Below are positions 49,460 to 58,140 of a stretch of 64,000 nt of DNA, piece after piece. The first letter of the stretch is position 1, and every line of letters begins with the position of its first letter. The DNA comes from Mycolicibacterium sp. 018/SC-01/001 (lineage in GTDB: Bacteria; Actinomycetota; Actinomycetes; Mycobacteriales; Mycobacteriaceae), in NCBI RefSeq assembly GCF_007096635.1, contig NZ_VKAA01000001.1, positions 372,001 to 436,000 on the forward strand, read 5' to 3'. The notes under the pieces were generated by a model, which saw only the letters and a program-made list of their open reading frames with translations, did not search any database and had not been told where the DNA came from. Both the position numbers and the translations under genes were made by a program.

Positions 49460-51073
49460 ATGTCAGGAGACAGCACCGACGCGACCACGGCGTCGGTCGG
49501 CGGCGCAGCGGACGCCGAGCAGCGGCTGCGGGCGCTGTTCGATCTGGCCAGCGACGGGATCTGTGTCCACCAGGATCGCGTGATCGTGTTCGCGAACACC
49601 ACGGCGCAGCGCTGGATCGGCGGGCAGGGACACGGCGGATTGGTCGGGCGGCCCGTGACGGATTTCATTCCCGCCGATCTCATGCCGATGGTCGAGCGCC
49701 GCCTGAGCGTGCTGCACCGCGACGGCGACAACGCTCCGCCGACCGAGGTGACGATGAGTCGATCGCGGGGCGCGATGCGCGACGTCGAGGCGACGTCGAT
49801 CCGCATCGACTGGAACGGGCGACCCGCGATCGTCACCTACTTCCGCGATCTGACGACCAGCCGGGCGGCAGAACTGCTGCGCTATCAGGCGGCCCTTCTC
49901 GACCACGTCAGCGATGGTGTCGTGGGGCTGTCCCCCAACGGCACGGTCAGCAGCTGGAACGCCGCGGCCGAGAAGATCTACGGCCGCACGGCCCAGGAGG
50001 TGCACAATCGTCCCGTCCACGAGGCGGTGGGCGCCGAGGTCGACGCCGCGCGGTTGATCGACACGCTCGGCGTGTTGCACACCACGCACACCGCCGCCGA
50101 CGGATCGCCCCGTTTCGTCCGGCTGACCGCGGCCAGGACGTCGTCGGGATTCGTGCTGATATGCGCCGACATGACGGCCCTGCGCCGCGCAGAACGCCAC
50201 TTCGAAGCCGTCGTGACCGCGCTCGACGCCGGTGTCGTCGTGTTCCATCCCGACGGCTCGGTGATGTCGGCAAACCCGGCGGCGCAACGGATCCTGGCGG
50301 CGGTACGGCCGATCGATGCGCCGTTCGCGTCCGACGTCCCCATGGTCGACGAGGACGGTCGCCCGCTGCCCGTCATGCAGCAGCCCGTCTGGCAGGCGGC
50401 GCAGTCCGGAGTCCCGCAGGTCGATCGGGTGCTGGGGATCGACTGCGAGGACGGCGTCAGGGTGTGGTTGTCGATGAGTACGCGCTTGCTCAGCCCCGAC
50501 GATCCGATGCGTTCACCGGTCGTGGCGACGTTCGTCGACATCACGGCGCAGAAGGTGGCGCACGAGAAGGCGGCCCACGAAGCCGCCCACGACCTGCTCA
50601 CCGGGCTGTTGAATCGGTCGGGGGCCTTTGCGCTGATCGCGGCATCATTGCGCCCGGACGCGGCGCGACGGCTCAGCGCCGTGCTGTTCATCGATCTCGA
50701 CGACCTGAAGTCCGTCAACGATTCGTTCGGCCACGACGCCGGGGACGCGGTGCTGGTGGCCACCTCGGCCCGGATGAAGCGAGCGCTGCGCGAATCCGAC
50801 GTCATCGCCCGGCTGGCCGGGGATGAGTTCGTGGTGTTGCTGATGCAGCGCATCGACCAGGCCGACCTGGATCAGTTGGTCGAGCGTTTACATTGTGCCG
50901 CAACCGATCCCATCATGCATGGCGATGTCGAGATCACGGTGACCGCCAGCATCGGAGTGACGCTGGTCGGCGTCAACGACGTGCGGGACGCACTCGAGCT
51001 GCTGCGCGCCGCCGACGAGGCGATGTACAGCGCGAAGACATCCGGGCGGGGGCGCACCCGGTACGCGGTGTGA
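49460..51073 (+). CDS. PAS-PAS-PAS-GGDEF diguanylate cyclase
   Basis: The 537-residue cytoplasmic protein has three PAS-like domains (about 15-135, 140-250, 255-365) followed by a GGDEF domain (about 380-537). The active site reads LAGDEFVVL (near residue 453): AGDEF in place of GGDEF, a form that is active in some bacteria. The inhibitory site is intact: RESD stands in the correct position before it. There is no EAL domain. It should make cyclic di-GMP in response to a signal, perhaps redox or light given the PAS domains. ATG 49460 follows GGGGGCGGG. Confidence 0.9.
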   Translation: MSGDSTDATTASVGGAADAEQRLRALFDLASDGICVHQDRVIVFANTTAQRWIGGQGHGGLVGRPVTDFIPADLMPMVERRLSVLHRDGDNAPPTEVTMSRSRGAMRDVEATSIRIDWNGRPAIVTYFRDLTTSRAAELLRYQAALLDHVSDGVVGLSPNGTVSSWNAAAEKIYGRTAQEVHNRPVHEAVGAEVDAARLIDTLGVLHTTHTAADGSPRFVRLTAARTSSGFVLICADMTALRRAERHFEAVVTALDAGVVVFHPDGSVMSANPAAQRILAAVRPIDAPFASDVPMVDEDGRPLPVMQQPVWQAAQSGVPQVDRVLGIDCEDGVRVWLSMSTRLLSPDDPMRSPVVATFVDITAQKVAHEKAAHEAAHDLLTGLLNRSGAFALIAASLRPDAARRLSAVLFIDLDDLKSVNDSFGHDAGDAVLVATSARMKRALRESDVIARLAGDEFVVLLMQRIDQADLDQLVERLHCAATDPIMHGDVEITVTASIGVTLVGVNDVRDALELLRAADEAMYSAKTSGRGRTRYAV

Positions 51074-51103
51074 GCCGGCATCCGCTCGGCGATGATGATC
51101 GCC

Positions 51104-51469
51104 ATGGAGGCGACGCGCGTGGACCGCTGGCTGTGGGCGGTGAGACTGACCAAGACGCGTCCTGATGCGGCCGACGCGTGTCGCGGCGGGCACGTGCGGG
51201 TCAACGATCGAGCCGCCAAACCGTCGACGATGGTCGGTCCCGGCGACACGGTCCGCGCGGTGGTCGGTGATCGCACCCGGATCGTCGAGGTGGTCCGGGT
51301 GATCCAGAAGCGGGTGGGCGCCGCGGACGCCGCCACCTGCTATCTCGACCGCACGCCGCCACCACCACCGTCGGTCTCAGTGCCGGTCGCCGTGCGCGAT
51401 CGCGGCGCAGGCCGGCCCACGAAGCGGGACCGCAGGCTGTTGGACAAGTGGCGCGCACAGCGGGGGTGA
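51104..51469 (+). CDS. S4-domain RNA-binding protein (Hsp15-like)
   Basis: The 121-residue protein begins with the S4 domain TRVDRWLWAVRLTKTRPDAADACRGGHVRVNDRAAKPSTMVGPGDTVRAVVG. A proline-rich linker and a basic C-terminal tail (GRPTKRDRRLLDKWRAQRG) follow. This order is that of Hsp15, which binds stalled 50S ribosomal subunits carrying nascent chains. ATG 51104 is the second of two in-frame ATGs close together. Confidence 0.87.
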   Translation: MEATRVDRWLWAVRLTKTRPDAADACRGGHVRVNDRAAKPSTMVGPGDTVRAVVGDRTRIVEVVRVIQKRVGAADAATCYLDRTPPPPPSVSVPVAVRDRGAGRPTKRDRRLLDKWRAQRG

Positions 51470-51563
51470 GAGCACTTCAGTGATCCGGTTCGCGCAACTC
51501 GCCACACTGCTCCGAGGACCAGGGCGTCGCTGAGTGCCGGACTGCCGCAATTCGGCTGAGCAC

Positions 51564-52676
51564 ATGTTAATGAGAGGCACTAAGCTTCCGGAGGTGACAA
51601 GGCAGCCGTGGCGGTTCGGGGGCGCCGAGGTCGACCGCAGATCACTGCTGACCGGCCTCGCCGCTGTGGGGGCGTTCCTCGTGGTCGATGTGGGCGCCGT
51701 CGCCTACGCGAACAACTGGCTGCGGCCCGCCGCAGCGTTCACCCGCCAGACCGTGATCGACGGCTTGCGCAGCGTGTACGGGGTACACCTCGGCTTCCGC
51801 AAGAATCATGCCAAAGGCGTTGCCGTGCAGGGCTATTTCGACAGCTCGGGCAATGCGACGACCCTCTCCACCGCCTCCGTGTTCCGTGCGGGCCGCACCC
51901 CGGTGATCGGTCGTTTCTCGCTGGCCGGGGGTGACCCGTTCGTCGCCGATGCGCCGGGAACGGCGCGGGGGCTGGGTTTGGCCTTCGGCCTGCCCGGTCG
52001 TGAACAGTGGCGCACCGCGATGCTGAACCTGCCGGTGTTCCCGGACAATTCGGCGCAGGGCTTCTTGGGCAGGGCCGAAGCGGGCAAGGTGGTGCCGGGA
52101 ACCGGCAAGCCCGACCCGGCGGCGATGGCGGCGTTTCTGGGTGCCCATCCGGAGACGAAAGCGGCGATGGCCATCATCAAGGCGCACCCGCCGACGGTGG
52201 GTTTCGCCGACAGCACGTTCTCGGGGCTGAACACCTTCTACGCCGTCGACGACGCGGGTGTGCGCACCCCGGTGCGGTGGTCGTTCGTCCCGCTGCAGCG
52301 TGCGCAATCGCCTGGTCCGGGCCGTGACGGACTGTTCGATGCGCTGGTACGGCAGGCGCGTGGCACACCGCTGCGCTGGCGTTTGGAGCTCGTCGTCGGT
52401 GAACCCTCCGACCCGCTCGACGATCCCACCGTGCCCTGGCCCGCCGAGCGGCGGCGCGTGGATGCCGGCACGCTCACGCTGACGAGCGCCCTCACCGAAG
52501 CCTCCGGCAATGCCAGGGACGTCAACTTCGATCCGCTGGTGCTGCCGAACGGCATCGAGCCGTCCGGCGATCCGCTGCTGAGCGCGCGGTCGTCGGTCTA
52601 TGCGGCGTCCTACCGGATGCGTACCGGTGAACCGAAGTCGCCGTCCGCCGTCCAGGTGGACCAGGTGCGGGTATGA
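51564..52676 (+). CDS. Catalase family peroxidase, membrane-anchored
   Basis: The protein has about 370 residues. A twin-arginine stretch (DRRSLLTGLAAVGAFLVV) precedes a hydrophobic anchor, suggesting export through Tat. The catalase-type domain shows the distal histidine in FRKNHAKGVAVQGYF and the proximal heme tyrosine near the end in SARSSVYAASYRMR. It is shorter than a full catalase, like SrpA-type catalase-related peroxidases. The start is uncertain: ATG 51564, ATG 51570 and GTG 51594 are all in frame. It overlaps the cytochrome b561-type gene by four bases, so electrons may come from that protein. Confidence 0.87.
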   Translation: MLMRGTKLPEVTRQPWRFGGAEVDRRSLLTGLAAVGAFLVVDVGAVAYANNWLRPAAAFTRQTVIDGLRSVYGVHLGFRKNHAKGVAVQGYFDSSGNATTLSTASVFRAGRTPVIGRFSLAGGDPFVADAPGTARGLGLAFGLPGREQWRTAMLNLPVFPDNSAQGFLGRAEAGKVVPGTGKPDPAAMAAFLGAHPETKAAMAIIKAHPPTVGFADSTFSGLNTFYAVDDAGVRTPVRWSFVPLQRAQSPGPGRDGLFDALVRQARGTPLRWRLELVVGEPSDPLDDPTVPWPAERRRVDAGTLTLTSALTEASGNARDVNFDPLVLPNGIEPSGDPLLSARSSVYAASYRMRTGEPKSPSAVQVDQVRV

Positions 52677-53242
52677 CCGCGCCACAGCGCTTCGCGGTGC
52701 GATCCCGCATCCTGCACTGGCTGACGGCGCTCGGGGTCTTCTCCGCGCTGCTCATCGGTTTCGCGATGGTGAATTCGATCGGCTCGTACGCCGCGCTGCT
52801 GACCGTGCACATGACCATCGGCATCTCGATCCTCGCGGTGACGGTGCTGCGCATCGTCAACCGCCGCATCACCCATCCGCCGGCATGGCCGCCCACCGTG
52901 GGCCGCCTGGAAGGCCGGGTGGTGACCTACTCCGAGCGCCTGATGTACGCGCTGCTGCTGGTTCAGCCGCTCGTCGGGTGGGCGATGGTGTCAGCGGCCG
53001 GGCGGCCGCCGGTCGTCGTCGGCGGGCTCCATCTGCCCGCCATCGCACCCTTCAGCTCCAGTACGTATTTCATTCTGCGACAGACCCATTCGGTCTTGGC
53101 CTACGTTCTGGTCGTCGTCATCGCCGCGCATGTCTGCGCGGTGTTGCTCCACACCCTGACATTGCGCGATCACATGTTCTCGCGCATGGGATTCGGCCGC
53201 TCACCCCGAGACCGTGCCACGACCGCGAAGGACACCGCATGA
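52673..53242 (+). CDS. Cytochrome b561-type membrane protein
   Basis: The 189-residue protein has four membrane helices. RSRILHWLTALGVFSALLIGFAM carries the first heme-binding histidine, LLTVHMTIGISILAVTVLR a second, and TYFILRQTHSVLAYVLVVVIAAHVCAVLLHTL the third and fourth. These are the bis-histidine heme b ligands of the cytochrome b561 group, which pass electrons across the membrane. The gene overlaps the upstream peroxidase and the downstream cutinase by four bases each. It is the likely electron donor for the exported peroxidase. Confidence 0.87.
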   Translation: MTAPQRFAVRSRILHWLTALGVFSALLIGFAMVNSIGSYAALLTVHMTIGISILAVTVLRIVNRRITHPPAWPPTVGRLEGRVVTYSERLMYALLLVQPLVGWAMVSAAGRPPVVVGGLHLPAIAPFSSSTYFILRQTHSVLAYVLVVVIAAHVCAVLLHTLTLRDHMFSRMGFGRSPRDRATTAKDTA

Positions 53243-53940
53243 ACATCACCTCTGCTCGCCGCCTGCTGGGCCTGGCCGCCCTGGCCGCCTCGATGGGTGC
53301 GCCTGCCGGCGTCGCGGCCGCGCAACCGGCACCTGGTTGCCCCGCGGTCGAAGTCGTGTTCGCCCGCGGCACGTTCGAGGCCCCCGGCATCGGCGACACC
53401 GGCCAGGCCCTGGTGAATTCGCTGAACGGACGCTTGACGACCCCCGTCGCCACGTACGGCGTGAACTATCCGGCGTCACTGGACTTTCCCACCGCCGCGA
53501 GCGGCGTCGCCGACGCCGCCAACCACATTCAGTCCGTGGTGCAGAACTGCCCGAGCACTCAGATCGTGCTCGGCGGGTACTCGCAGGGGGCGGCCGTCGC
53601 CGCCTATACGACCTTCGATCACGTCCCTCCGGGCTTCATCCTGCCTCCCGACATCAGCGGGCCGATGCCGGATTCGGTCGCCTCACACGTCGCAGCGGTC
53701 GTCCTGTTCGGCACGCCGGACCCGTTCTTCCTCAACCTCGTCGACCGCAGCGCCCCGTCGTTGACCGTGGGAGCGCTGTACGCGGACAAGACGTTGCAGC
53801 TGTGCGCGCCCGGAGACCCGGTCTGCCAGCCCGGTGCCCTCGATCGTGCCGCCCACAGCGCCTACAAGAGCAACGGCATGGCCGATCAGGCCGCCGCGTT
53901 CGTCGTCGATCGTCTCGATGGCGCGGCGGGCGCCCAGTGA
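53239..53940 (+). CDS. Cutinase family serine hydrolase
   Basis: The 233-residue protein has a signal peptide (RRLLGLAALAASMGAPAGVAAA) and the cutinase fold: [19 protein letters not shown], the nucleophile elbow VLGGYSQGAAVAAY, then LCAPGDPVCQPG with the aspartate, and DRAAHSAYKSNG with the histidine. Four cysteines form the usual disulfides. It is a secreted esterase or lipase (Culp family). Unusually it is coupled to a peroxidase and a cytochrome gene. A strong terminator follows. Confidence 0.92.
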   Translation: MNITSARRLLGLAALAASMGAPAGVAAAQPAPGCPAVEVVFARGTFEAPGIGDTGQALVNSLNGRLTTPVATYGVNYPASLDFPTAASGVADAANHIQSVVQNCPSTQIVLGGYSQGAAVAAYTTFDHVPPGFILPPDISGPMPDSVASHVAAVVLFGTPDPFFLNLVDRSAPSLTVGALYADKTLQLCAPGDPVCQPGALDRAAHSAYKSNGMADQAAAFVVDRLDGAAGAQ

Positions 53941-53959
53941 ACGGGGCGCAAACGCAAGA

Positions 53960-53987
53960 GAGGGCGCCCGCAGAAGCGGGCGCCCTC
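53960..53987. terminator. Strong GC hairpin after the cutinase gene
   Basis: A perfect 12-bp stem (53960-53971 and 53976-53987) with loop AGAA follows the cutinase stop by about 20 bases, before the convergent small gene ending at 54002. It has no T-tract, as is common in mycobacterial terminators. Confidence 0.75.
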
Positions 53988-54001
53988 ATCAAAGCCGTGG
54001 G

Positions 54002-54229
54002 TCAGGGGTGAACAGTGGTGTCCACGTGGGGCACATGCACCCGGGGGAACAGCAGGTCGTACCACGGGTAGTAGTCGTTGTGGCCGTATCCGTAGCCGTA
54101 GCCGTGGTGCCCGTAGCCATAGCCGCCGAATCCGAAACCGCTGTTGTCCGCCTGTGCCGGACCCGCGAAGCCGATCACCGCTGCCGACAACGCTCCGGCG
54201 ACCATGCTCATCAAGCCGATCTTCTTCAT
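54002..54229 (-). CDS. Small secreted Gly/Tyr/His-rich protein
   Basis: The 75-residue protein starts MKKIGLMSMVAGALSAAVIGF, a clear signal peptide, cleaved near AQA-DN. The mature part is a repeat of GYG units with histidines (FGGYGYGHHGYGYGYGHNDYYPWYDLLFPRVHVPHVD). It could be a metal-binding or adhesive surface peptide. The ATG at 54229 was chosen because of the signal peptide; an upstream in-frame start would precede it with a basic run. It converges with the cutinase operon. Confidence 0.75.
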   Translation of the reverse strand: MKKIGLMSMVAGALSAAVIGFAGPAQADNSGFGFGGYGYGHHGYGYGYGHNDYYPWYDLLFPRVHVPHVDTTVHP

Positions 54230-54331
54230 TCGTCTCGCCTCTTCCGTCCGTACCTGGCGGTGGTGCCGCCTATGCACGGTCTAACAGCACCCGGGGCGAT
54301 TTGATTCCGATACCGCGTCTGATGCGCAGTC

Positions 54332-55192
54332 TCAGTCCCTGGGCCAGACGATGAGCGGCACGGGCAGCGCCCGCAGGATCTTGGTCGCCGAGCGGCCGAG
54401 GAACAGCCGCCGAGGTGCGGCCAGCCGGCTCGACCCGACCAGGGCGACCTCGCTGTCGGAGAACTCGACCCCTTCGACGGCATCGGTAAGCGATTCGCCC
54501 TGGCCGACGATGCTGCTCACCGGGCACTCCGCCGGCAGGCGCCGCTCGGCTGCCTGTACCAGCGCGGCGGCGTGCTCCTCGGCGGCGCGGGCCCACTGCT
54601 CGCCATCGGCGTTCGCGTCCTCGTCGAGTGCCACGAGCGACATCAAGCGCAGCGGAACCCGCCACTCGCCGGCCAGCCGGACGGCGTTGTCGAACAGCAC
54701 CTCGTTGCCGGGCCGCAGCCCGACGGCACAGGTGATGCGGGAGACCCCCGGCTGCGCTCGGTATTGCGCCGGGGCAAGAGCGACCGGGACCGGGGAGGCG
54801 TGCAGCAGCGCATCGGCCAGGCTGCCCAGACCGAACCTGCCGCTGCGCACTCGGTGGTAGGTGCCGACCACGATCAGCGCCGCCTCGCCGCGGTCGGGAT
54901 CAGTGGCCGCGTCCAGCAGTCCCTGCGTGATCGAGTCCGCCCGCTGCACCACGCCGTCGGCGGTCACGCCGTCGGGAACGCGAGACAGGCCGTCGCGCAA
55001 CCATTCTCGCGCTTGCTCGTCGAGTTCGGCGTTGTAGGCCTGATCGGGCGAGTACCGCTGGAATGTCGGTGCGTCGCTGGGCAGCACCGAGACCACGTCG
55101 AGCGTGGCTCCGGAGGAGCGGGCCAGGGTGGCCGCGACGTTCACTCCGTCGACTCCGCGCTGACGCGGACCGTATCCGACGACATACCGCAT
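54332..55192 (-). CDS. Universal stress protein (two UspA domains)
   Basis: The 286-residue protein has two UspA domains (about 1-145 and 150-286). MRYVVGYGPRQRGVDGVNVAATLAR starts the first, and LIVVGTYHRVRSGRFGLGSLADALLHASPVPVALAP ends it. The second ends EVALVGSSRLAAPRRLFLGRSATKILRALPVPLIVWPRD. Both resemble the ATP-binding GxxG(9x)G(S/T) loop. Mycobacterial members of this type are often induced by hypoxia. It diverges from the APC permease with about 80 bases between starts. Confidence 0.88.
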   Translation of the reverse strand: MRYVVGYGPRQRGVDGVNVAATLARSSGATLDVVSVLPSDAPTFQRYSPDQAYNAELDEQAREWLRDGLSRVPDGVTADGVVQRADSITQGLLDAATDPDRGEAALIVVGTYHRVRSGRFGLGSLADALLHASPVPVALAPAQYRAQPGVSRITCAVGLRPGNEVLFDNAVRLAGEWRVPLRLMSLVALDEDANADGEQWARAAEEHAAALVQAAERRLPAECPVSSIVGQGESLTDAVEGVEFSDSEVALVGSSRLAAPRRLFLGRSATKILRALPVPLIVWPRD

Positions 55193-55273
55193 GGCTGGTC
55201 AGGCTACAGAGCCGCCGAGGTTGTGGTAAGCCCCGTGAGTACGTTTTTCCACCAGCGAGATGGCGGTGCCACG

Positions 55274-56686
55274 ATGACTCAGTCAGCCTCCGGTTCCTCG
55301 GGCTCTCCCGTGCTGGCCCGCACGTTGGGTCTGTGGGCGATCGTCTTCCTCGGCCTGGGCTACATGACCCCGACGGTCGTTTTCGACACGTTCGGCATCG
55401 TCTCGGAGGAGACGAGCGGCGTGGTGCCGACGGCCTACGTTTTCGCGTTGGTGGTCATGGCGTTCACCGCGGTCAGCTACGGCCGGATGACGACGGTGTT
55501 CCCGTCGGCCGGGTCGGCGTACACCTACACCTCGGCGACGATCAGCCCGAACTTCGGCTTCCTCATCGGCTGGGCAGCGCTGCTCGACTACCTGCTGCTC
55601 CCGCTGGTGAACGCGCTGATCATCCGCAGCTACCTGTACTCGTTCTTCCCCGATGCGCCGCAGTGGCTCTTCGTCGTCGTCTACGTCGCCGCGATCACCG
55701 GGATGTGCCTGTTCAGCATGACGAACACCTCCCGGGTGAACATGCTGCTGGTGGTGTTCGAGGTCGTCCTGATCGGGGTGTTCCTGATCCTGGCGGCCAA
55801 GTCACTGATGGACGGAATGGGCAACGGCACGTTGTTCTCGACGGAGCCGCTGTGGCACGAGGGCGTGCACCTGGATCTGGTGATCACGGGTGCGACGATC
55901 GTGGCGTTCTCGTTCATCGGGTTCGACGCGATCACGATGTACACCGAGGAAGCCAAGGACGCGTCGACGGTCCCGAAGGCGATCCTGTTCGCTCTGCTGA
56001 TCGGCGGTGCCATCTTCTTCGTCGCCGCGTTCTTCACCCAGTCGCTGTTCCCGGACGTGTCGAATTTCAGCCAGGAGTCCCTGGAGAACAGCGCACTGCC
56101 CGAAGTGGCCTTCAACGTCGGCGGGCACTTGTTCAAGATCCTGCTGACCGCGGCCGCGTTCGCGGCCACGGTCGCCTCGAGCCTGGCGTCGCACGCGTCG
56201 GTGTCGCGTTTGCTGTTCGTGATGGGACGCAACGGTCGCGGGCCGGTCGGCCGGTTCTTCGGGTATCTGCACCCGAGCTTCCAGACCCCGTTCTACGCAA
56301 TCATCTTCGTGGGTGTGGTGTCGCTGTTGGCGATCTCGTTCAACCTGGATTTCGTCGCATCGCTGATCAACTTCGGTGCGCTGATCGCGTTCACGATGGT
56401 GAACCTGACCGTGATCATCTACTTCGCCTATCGGAAGCGCGAGGTCAGCGGGGCCGGACAGATCTTCCGCAACATCGTGCTGCCCGGCATCGGGGTAGCG
56501 GCCACCGTGTTGCTGTGGCTCTACCTGTCGCCGGAGTCCACCCGGTACGGAGTCATCTGGTTTGCCATCGGAATCGTTGTGTTGCTGTGGCTTACGCGCT
56601 TCTTCCGCCGCCCGCTCTCGGTCAACATGGGCGAGGCGATCCCTGACGCCGACGAAGTCGACACGCCCCCGAAGGCCGCGACCTAG
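55274..56686 (+). CDS. APC family amino acid permease
   Basis: The 470-residue protein has about twelve helices. LARTLGLWAIVFLGLGYMTPTVVFDTFGIVSEETSGVVPTAY is the typical first-helix glycine-rich block of the APC superfamily, and FSFIGFDAITMYTEEAKDASTVPKAILFALLIGGAIFF is the conserved helix 6-7 block. It probably imports an amino acid, polyamine or GABA-like compound. The next gene is a succinate-semialdehyde-type dehydrogenase, which supports a GABA or amine substrate. Start ATG 55274. Confidence 0.88.
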   Translation: MTQSASGSSGSPVLARTLGLWAIVFLGLGYMTPTVVFDTFGIVSEETSGVVPTAYVFALVVMAFTAVSYGRMTTVFPSAGSAYTYTSATISPNFGFLIGWAALLDYLLLPLVNALIIRSYLYSFFPDAPQWLFVVVYVAAITGMCLFSMTNTSRVNMLLVVFEVVLIGVFLILAAKSLMDGMGNGTLFSTEPLWHEGVHLDLVITGATIVAFSFIGFDAITMYTEEAKDASTVPKAILFALLIGGAIFFVAAFFTQSLFPDVSNFSQESLENSALPEVAFNVGGHLFKILLTAAAFAATVASSLASHASVSRLLFVMGRNGRGPVGRFFGYLHPSFQTPFYAIIFVGVVSLLAISFNLDFVASLINFGALIAFTMVNLTVIIYFAYRKREVSGAGQIFRNIVLPGIGVAATVLLWLYLSPESTRYGVIWFAIGIVVLLWLTRFFRRPLSVNMGEAIPDADEVDTPPKAAT

Positions 56687-56749
56687 ACTGGCGGCGCACC
56701 GCTCGTACGGTGCCCATACCGAGCCCGATCCTCAAGGAGCGAACTGTCG

Positions 56750-58093
56750 ATGAGCACGTCTATGTACGCAGTGGTCGACCCGTCCACCGGCGAGTTGGTC
56801 AAGGAATACCCGACGGCCACCGACGAGCAGATCGAGCAGGCGATCGCCGCGGCCGACAAGGCGCACCGTGAGTGGTCGAAGTCGTCGTCGGTCGCCGATC
56901 GGGCCGCGCTGATCCGGCGGGTGGCCGAGCTGCACGAGGAGCGCAAGGACGAGCTGGCCCGCATCATCCAGCGCGAGATGGGCAAGCCGCTGGACCAGTC
57001 GGTCGGCGAGGTGGAGTTCAGCGCGGCGATCTACACCTACTACGCGGACAACGCCGAGAAGTTCCTCGCCGACGAGCCGATCGATCTGCTCGAAGGTGAC
57101 GGCTCCGCGCTGATCCGGCGCAGCTCGGTGGGTGTGCTGCTGGGCATCATGCCGTGGAACTACCCGTACTACCAGGTGGCCCGCTTCGCCGGTCCGAACC
57201 TGGCCATCGGCAACACCATCGTGCTCAAGCACGCGCCGCAGTGTCCGGAATCGGCGGAGGCGCTGCAGAAGATCTTCACCGACGCCGGCTTCCCCGAGGG
57301 GGCGTATGTCAACGTCTATGCCACCAACGAGCAGATCGCCGATGCGATCGCCGACCCGCGAGTGCAGGGCGTATCGCTGACCGGCTCGGAGCGGGCCGGC
57401 GCCGCCGTCGCCGAGATCGCCGGTCGCAACCTCAAGAAGGTCGTGCTCGAACTCGGCGGTTCCGACCCGTTCATCGTGCTCTCGACCGATGATCTGGACG
57501 CCACCGTCGAGGCAGCTGTCGACGGCCGCTTCGAGAACACCGGCCAGGCCTGCAACGCGGCCAAGCGCATCATCGTCGCCGAGGACGTCTACGACCAGTT
57601 CCTCGGCAAGTTCACCGAGAAGGTCCTGAGCAAGGCCGACGGCCTCGCCCCGCTGTCGTCGGTGGCCGCCGCGGAGCGCCTCGAAGATCAGGTCAAGCGC
57701 GCCGTCGATGCCGGTGCGCAGCTGACCAGCGAGGGCGAGCGCAAGGGCGCCCACTTCCCGCCGGGGGTGCTCACCGACATGCCGCGCGACTACCGCGAGG
57801 AGCTCTTCGGTCCCGTCGCGTCGGTCTACAAGGTGGCCGACGAGCAGGAGGCGGTCGAGCTCGCCAATGACACCCCGTTCGGATTGGGCTCCTACGTCTT
57901 CACCACCGACAGTGAGCAGGCCAAGCGGGTCGCCGACAAGATCGAGGCGGGCATGGTGTTCGTCAACGCGGTCGGCGCCGAGGGCGCCGAGTTGCCGTTC
58001 GGCGGCGTGAAGCGGTCGGGTTTCGGGCGAGAGCTGGGCCGGTTCGGCATGGACGAGTTCGTGAACAAGAAGCTGATCCGCATCGTCGACTAG
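56750..58093 (+). CDS. gabD1: Succinate-semialdehyde dehydrogenase-type aldehyde dehydrogenase
   Basis: The 447-residue protein is an aldehyde dehydrogenase: [31 protein letters not shown], the catalytic glutamate in [13 protein letters not shown], and the catalytic Cys268 in [13 protein letters not shown]. The short length and the APQCPESA and GSDPF segments match the GabD1-type succinate-semialdehyde dehydrogenases of mycobacteria. It oxidises succinate semialdehyde to succinate with NAD(P)+. CAAGGAGCG precedes ATG 56750. It follows the permease by 63 bases. Confidence 0.85.
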   Translation: MSTSMYAVVDPSTGELVKEYPTATDEQIEQAIAAADKAHREWSKSSSVADRAALIRRVAELHEERKDELARIIQREMGKPLDQSVGEVEFSAAIYTYYADNAEKFLADEPIDLLEGDGSALIRRSSVGVLLGIMPWNYPYYQVARFAGPNLAIGNTIVLKHAPQCPESAEALQKIFTDAGFPEGAYVNVYATNEQIADAIADPRVQGVSLTGSERAGAAVAEIAGRNLKKVVLELGGSDPFIVLSTDDLDATVEAAVDGRFENTGQACNAAKRIIVAEDVYDQFLGKFTEKVLSKADGLAPLSSVAAAERLEDQVKRAVDAGAQLTSEGERKGAHFPPGVLTDMPRDYREELFGPVASVYKVADEQEAVELANDTPFGLGSYVFTTDSEQAKRVADKIEAGMVFVNAVGAEGAELPFGGVKRSGFGRELGRFGMDEFVNKKLIRIVD

Positions 58094-58100
58094 GGCCGTC

Positions 58101-58129
58101 GATCAGGCCCTGAACCTCGCAGATCAGGC
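58101..58129. promoter_or_regulatory. Direct repeat before the LysR gene
   Basis: GATCAGGC occurs at 58101-58108 and again at 58122-58129, 21 bases apart (two helical turns), ending 12 bases before the LysR start at 58141. This spacing suits a dimer or tetramer binding on one DNA face. The first copy also overlaps a weak hairpin after the dehydrogenase gene. Confidence 0.4.
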
Positions 58130-58140
58130 ATTGTTCACGT

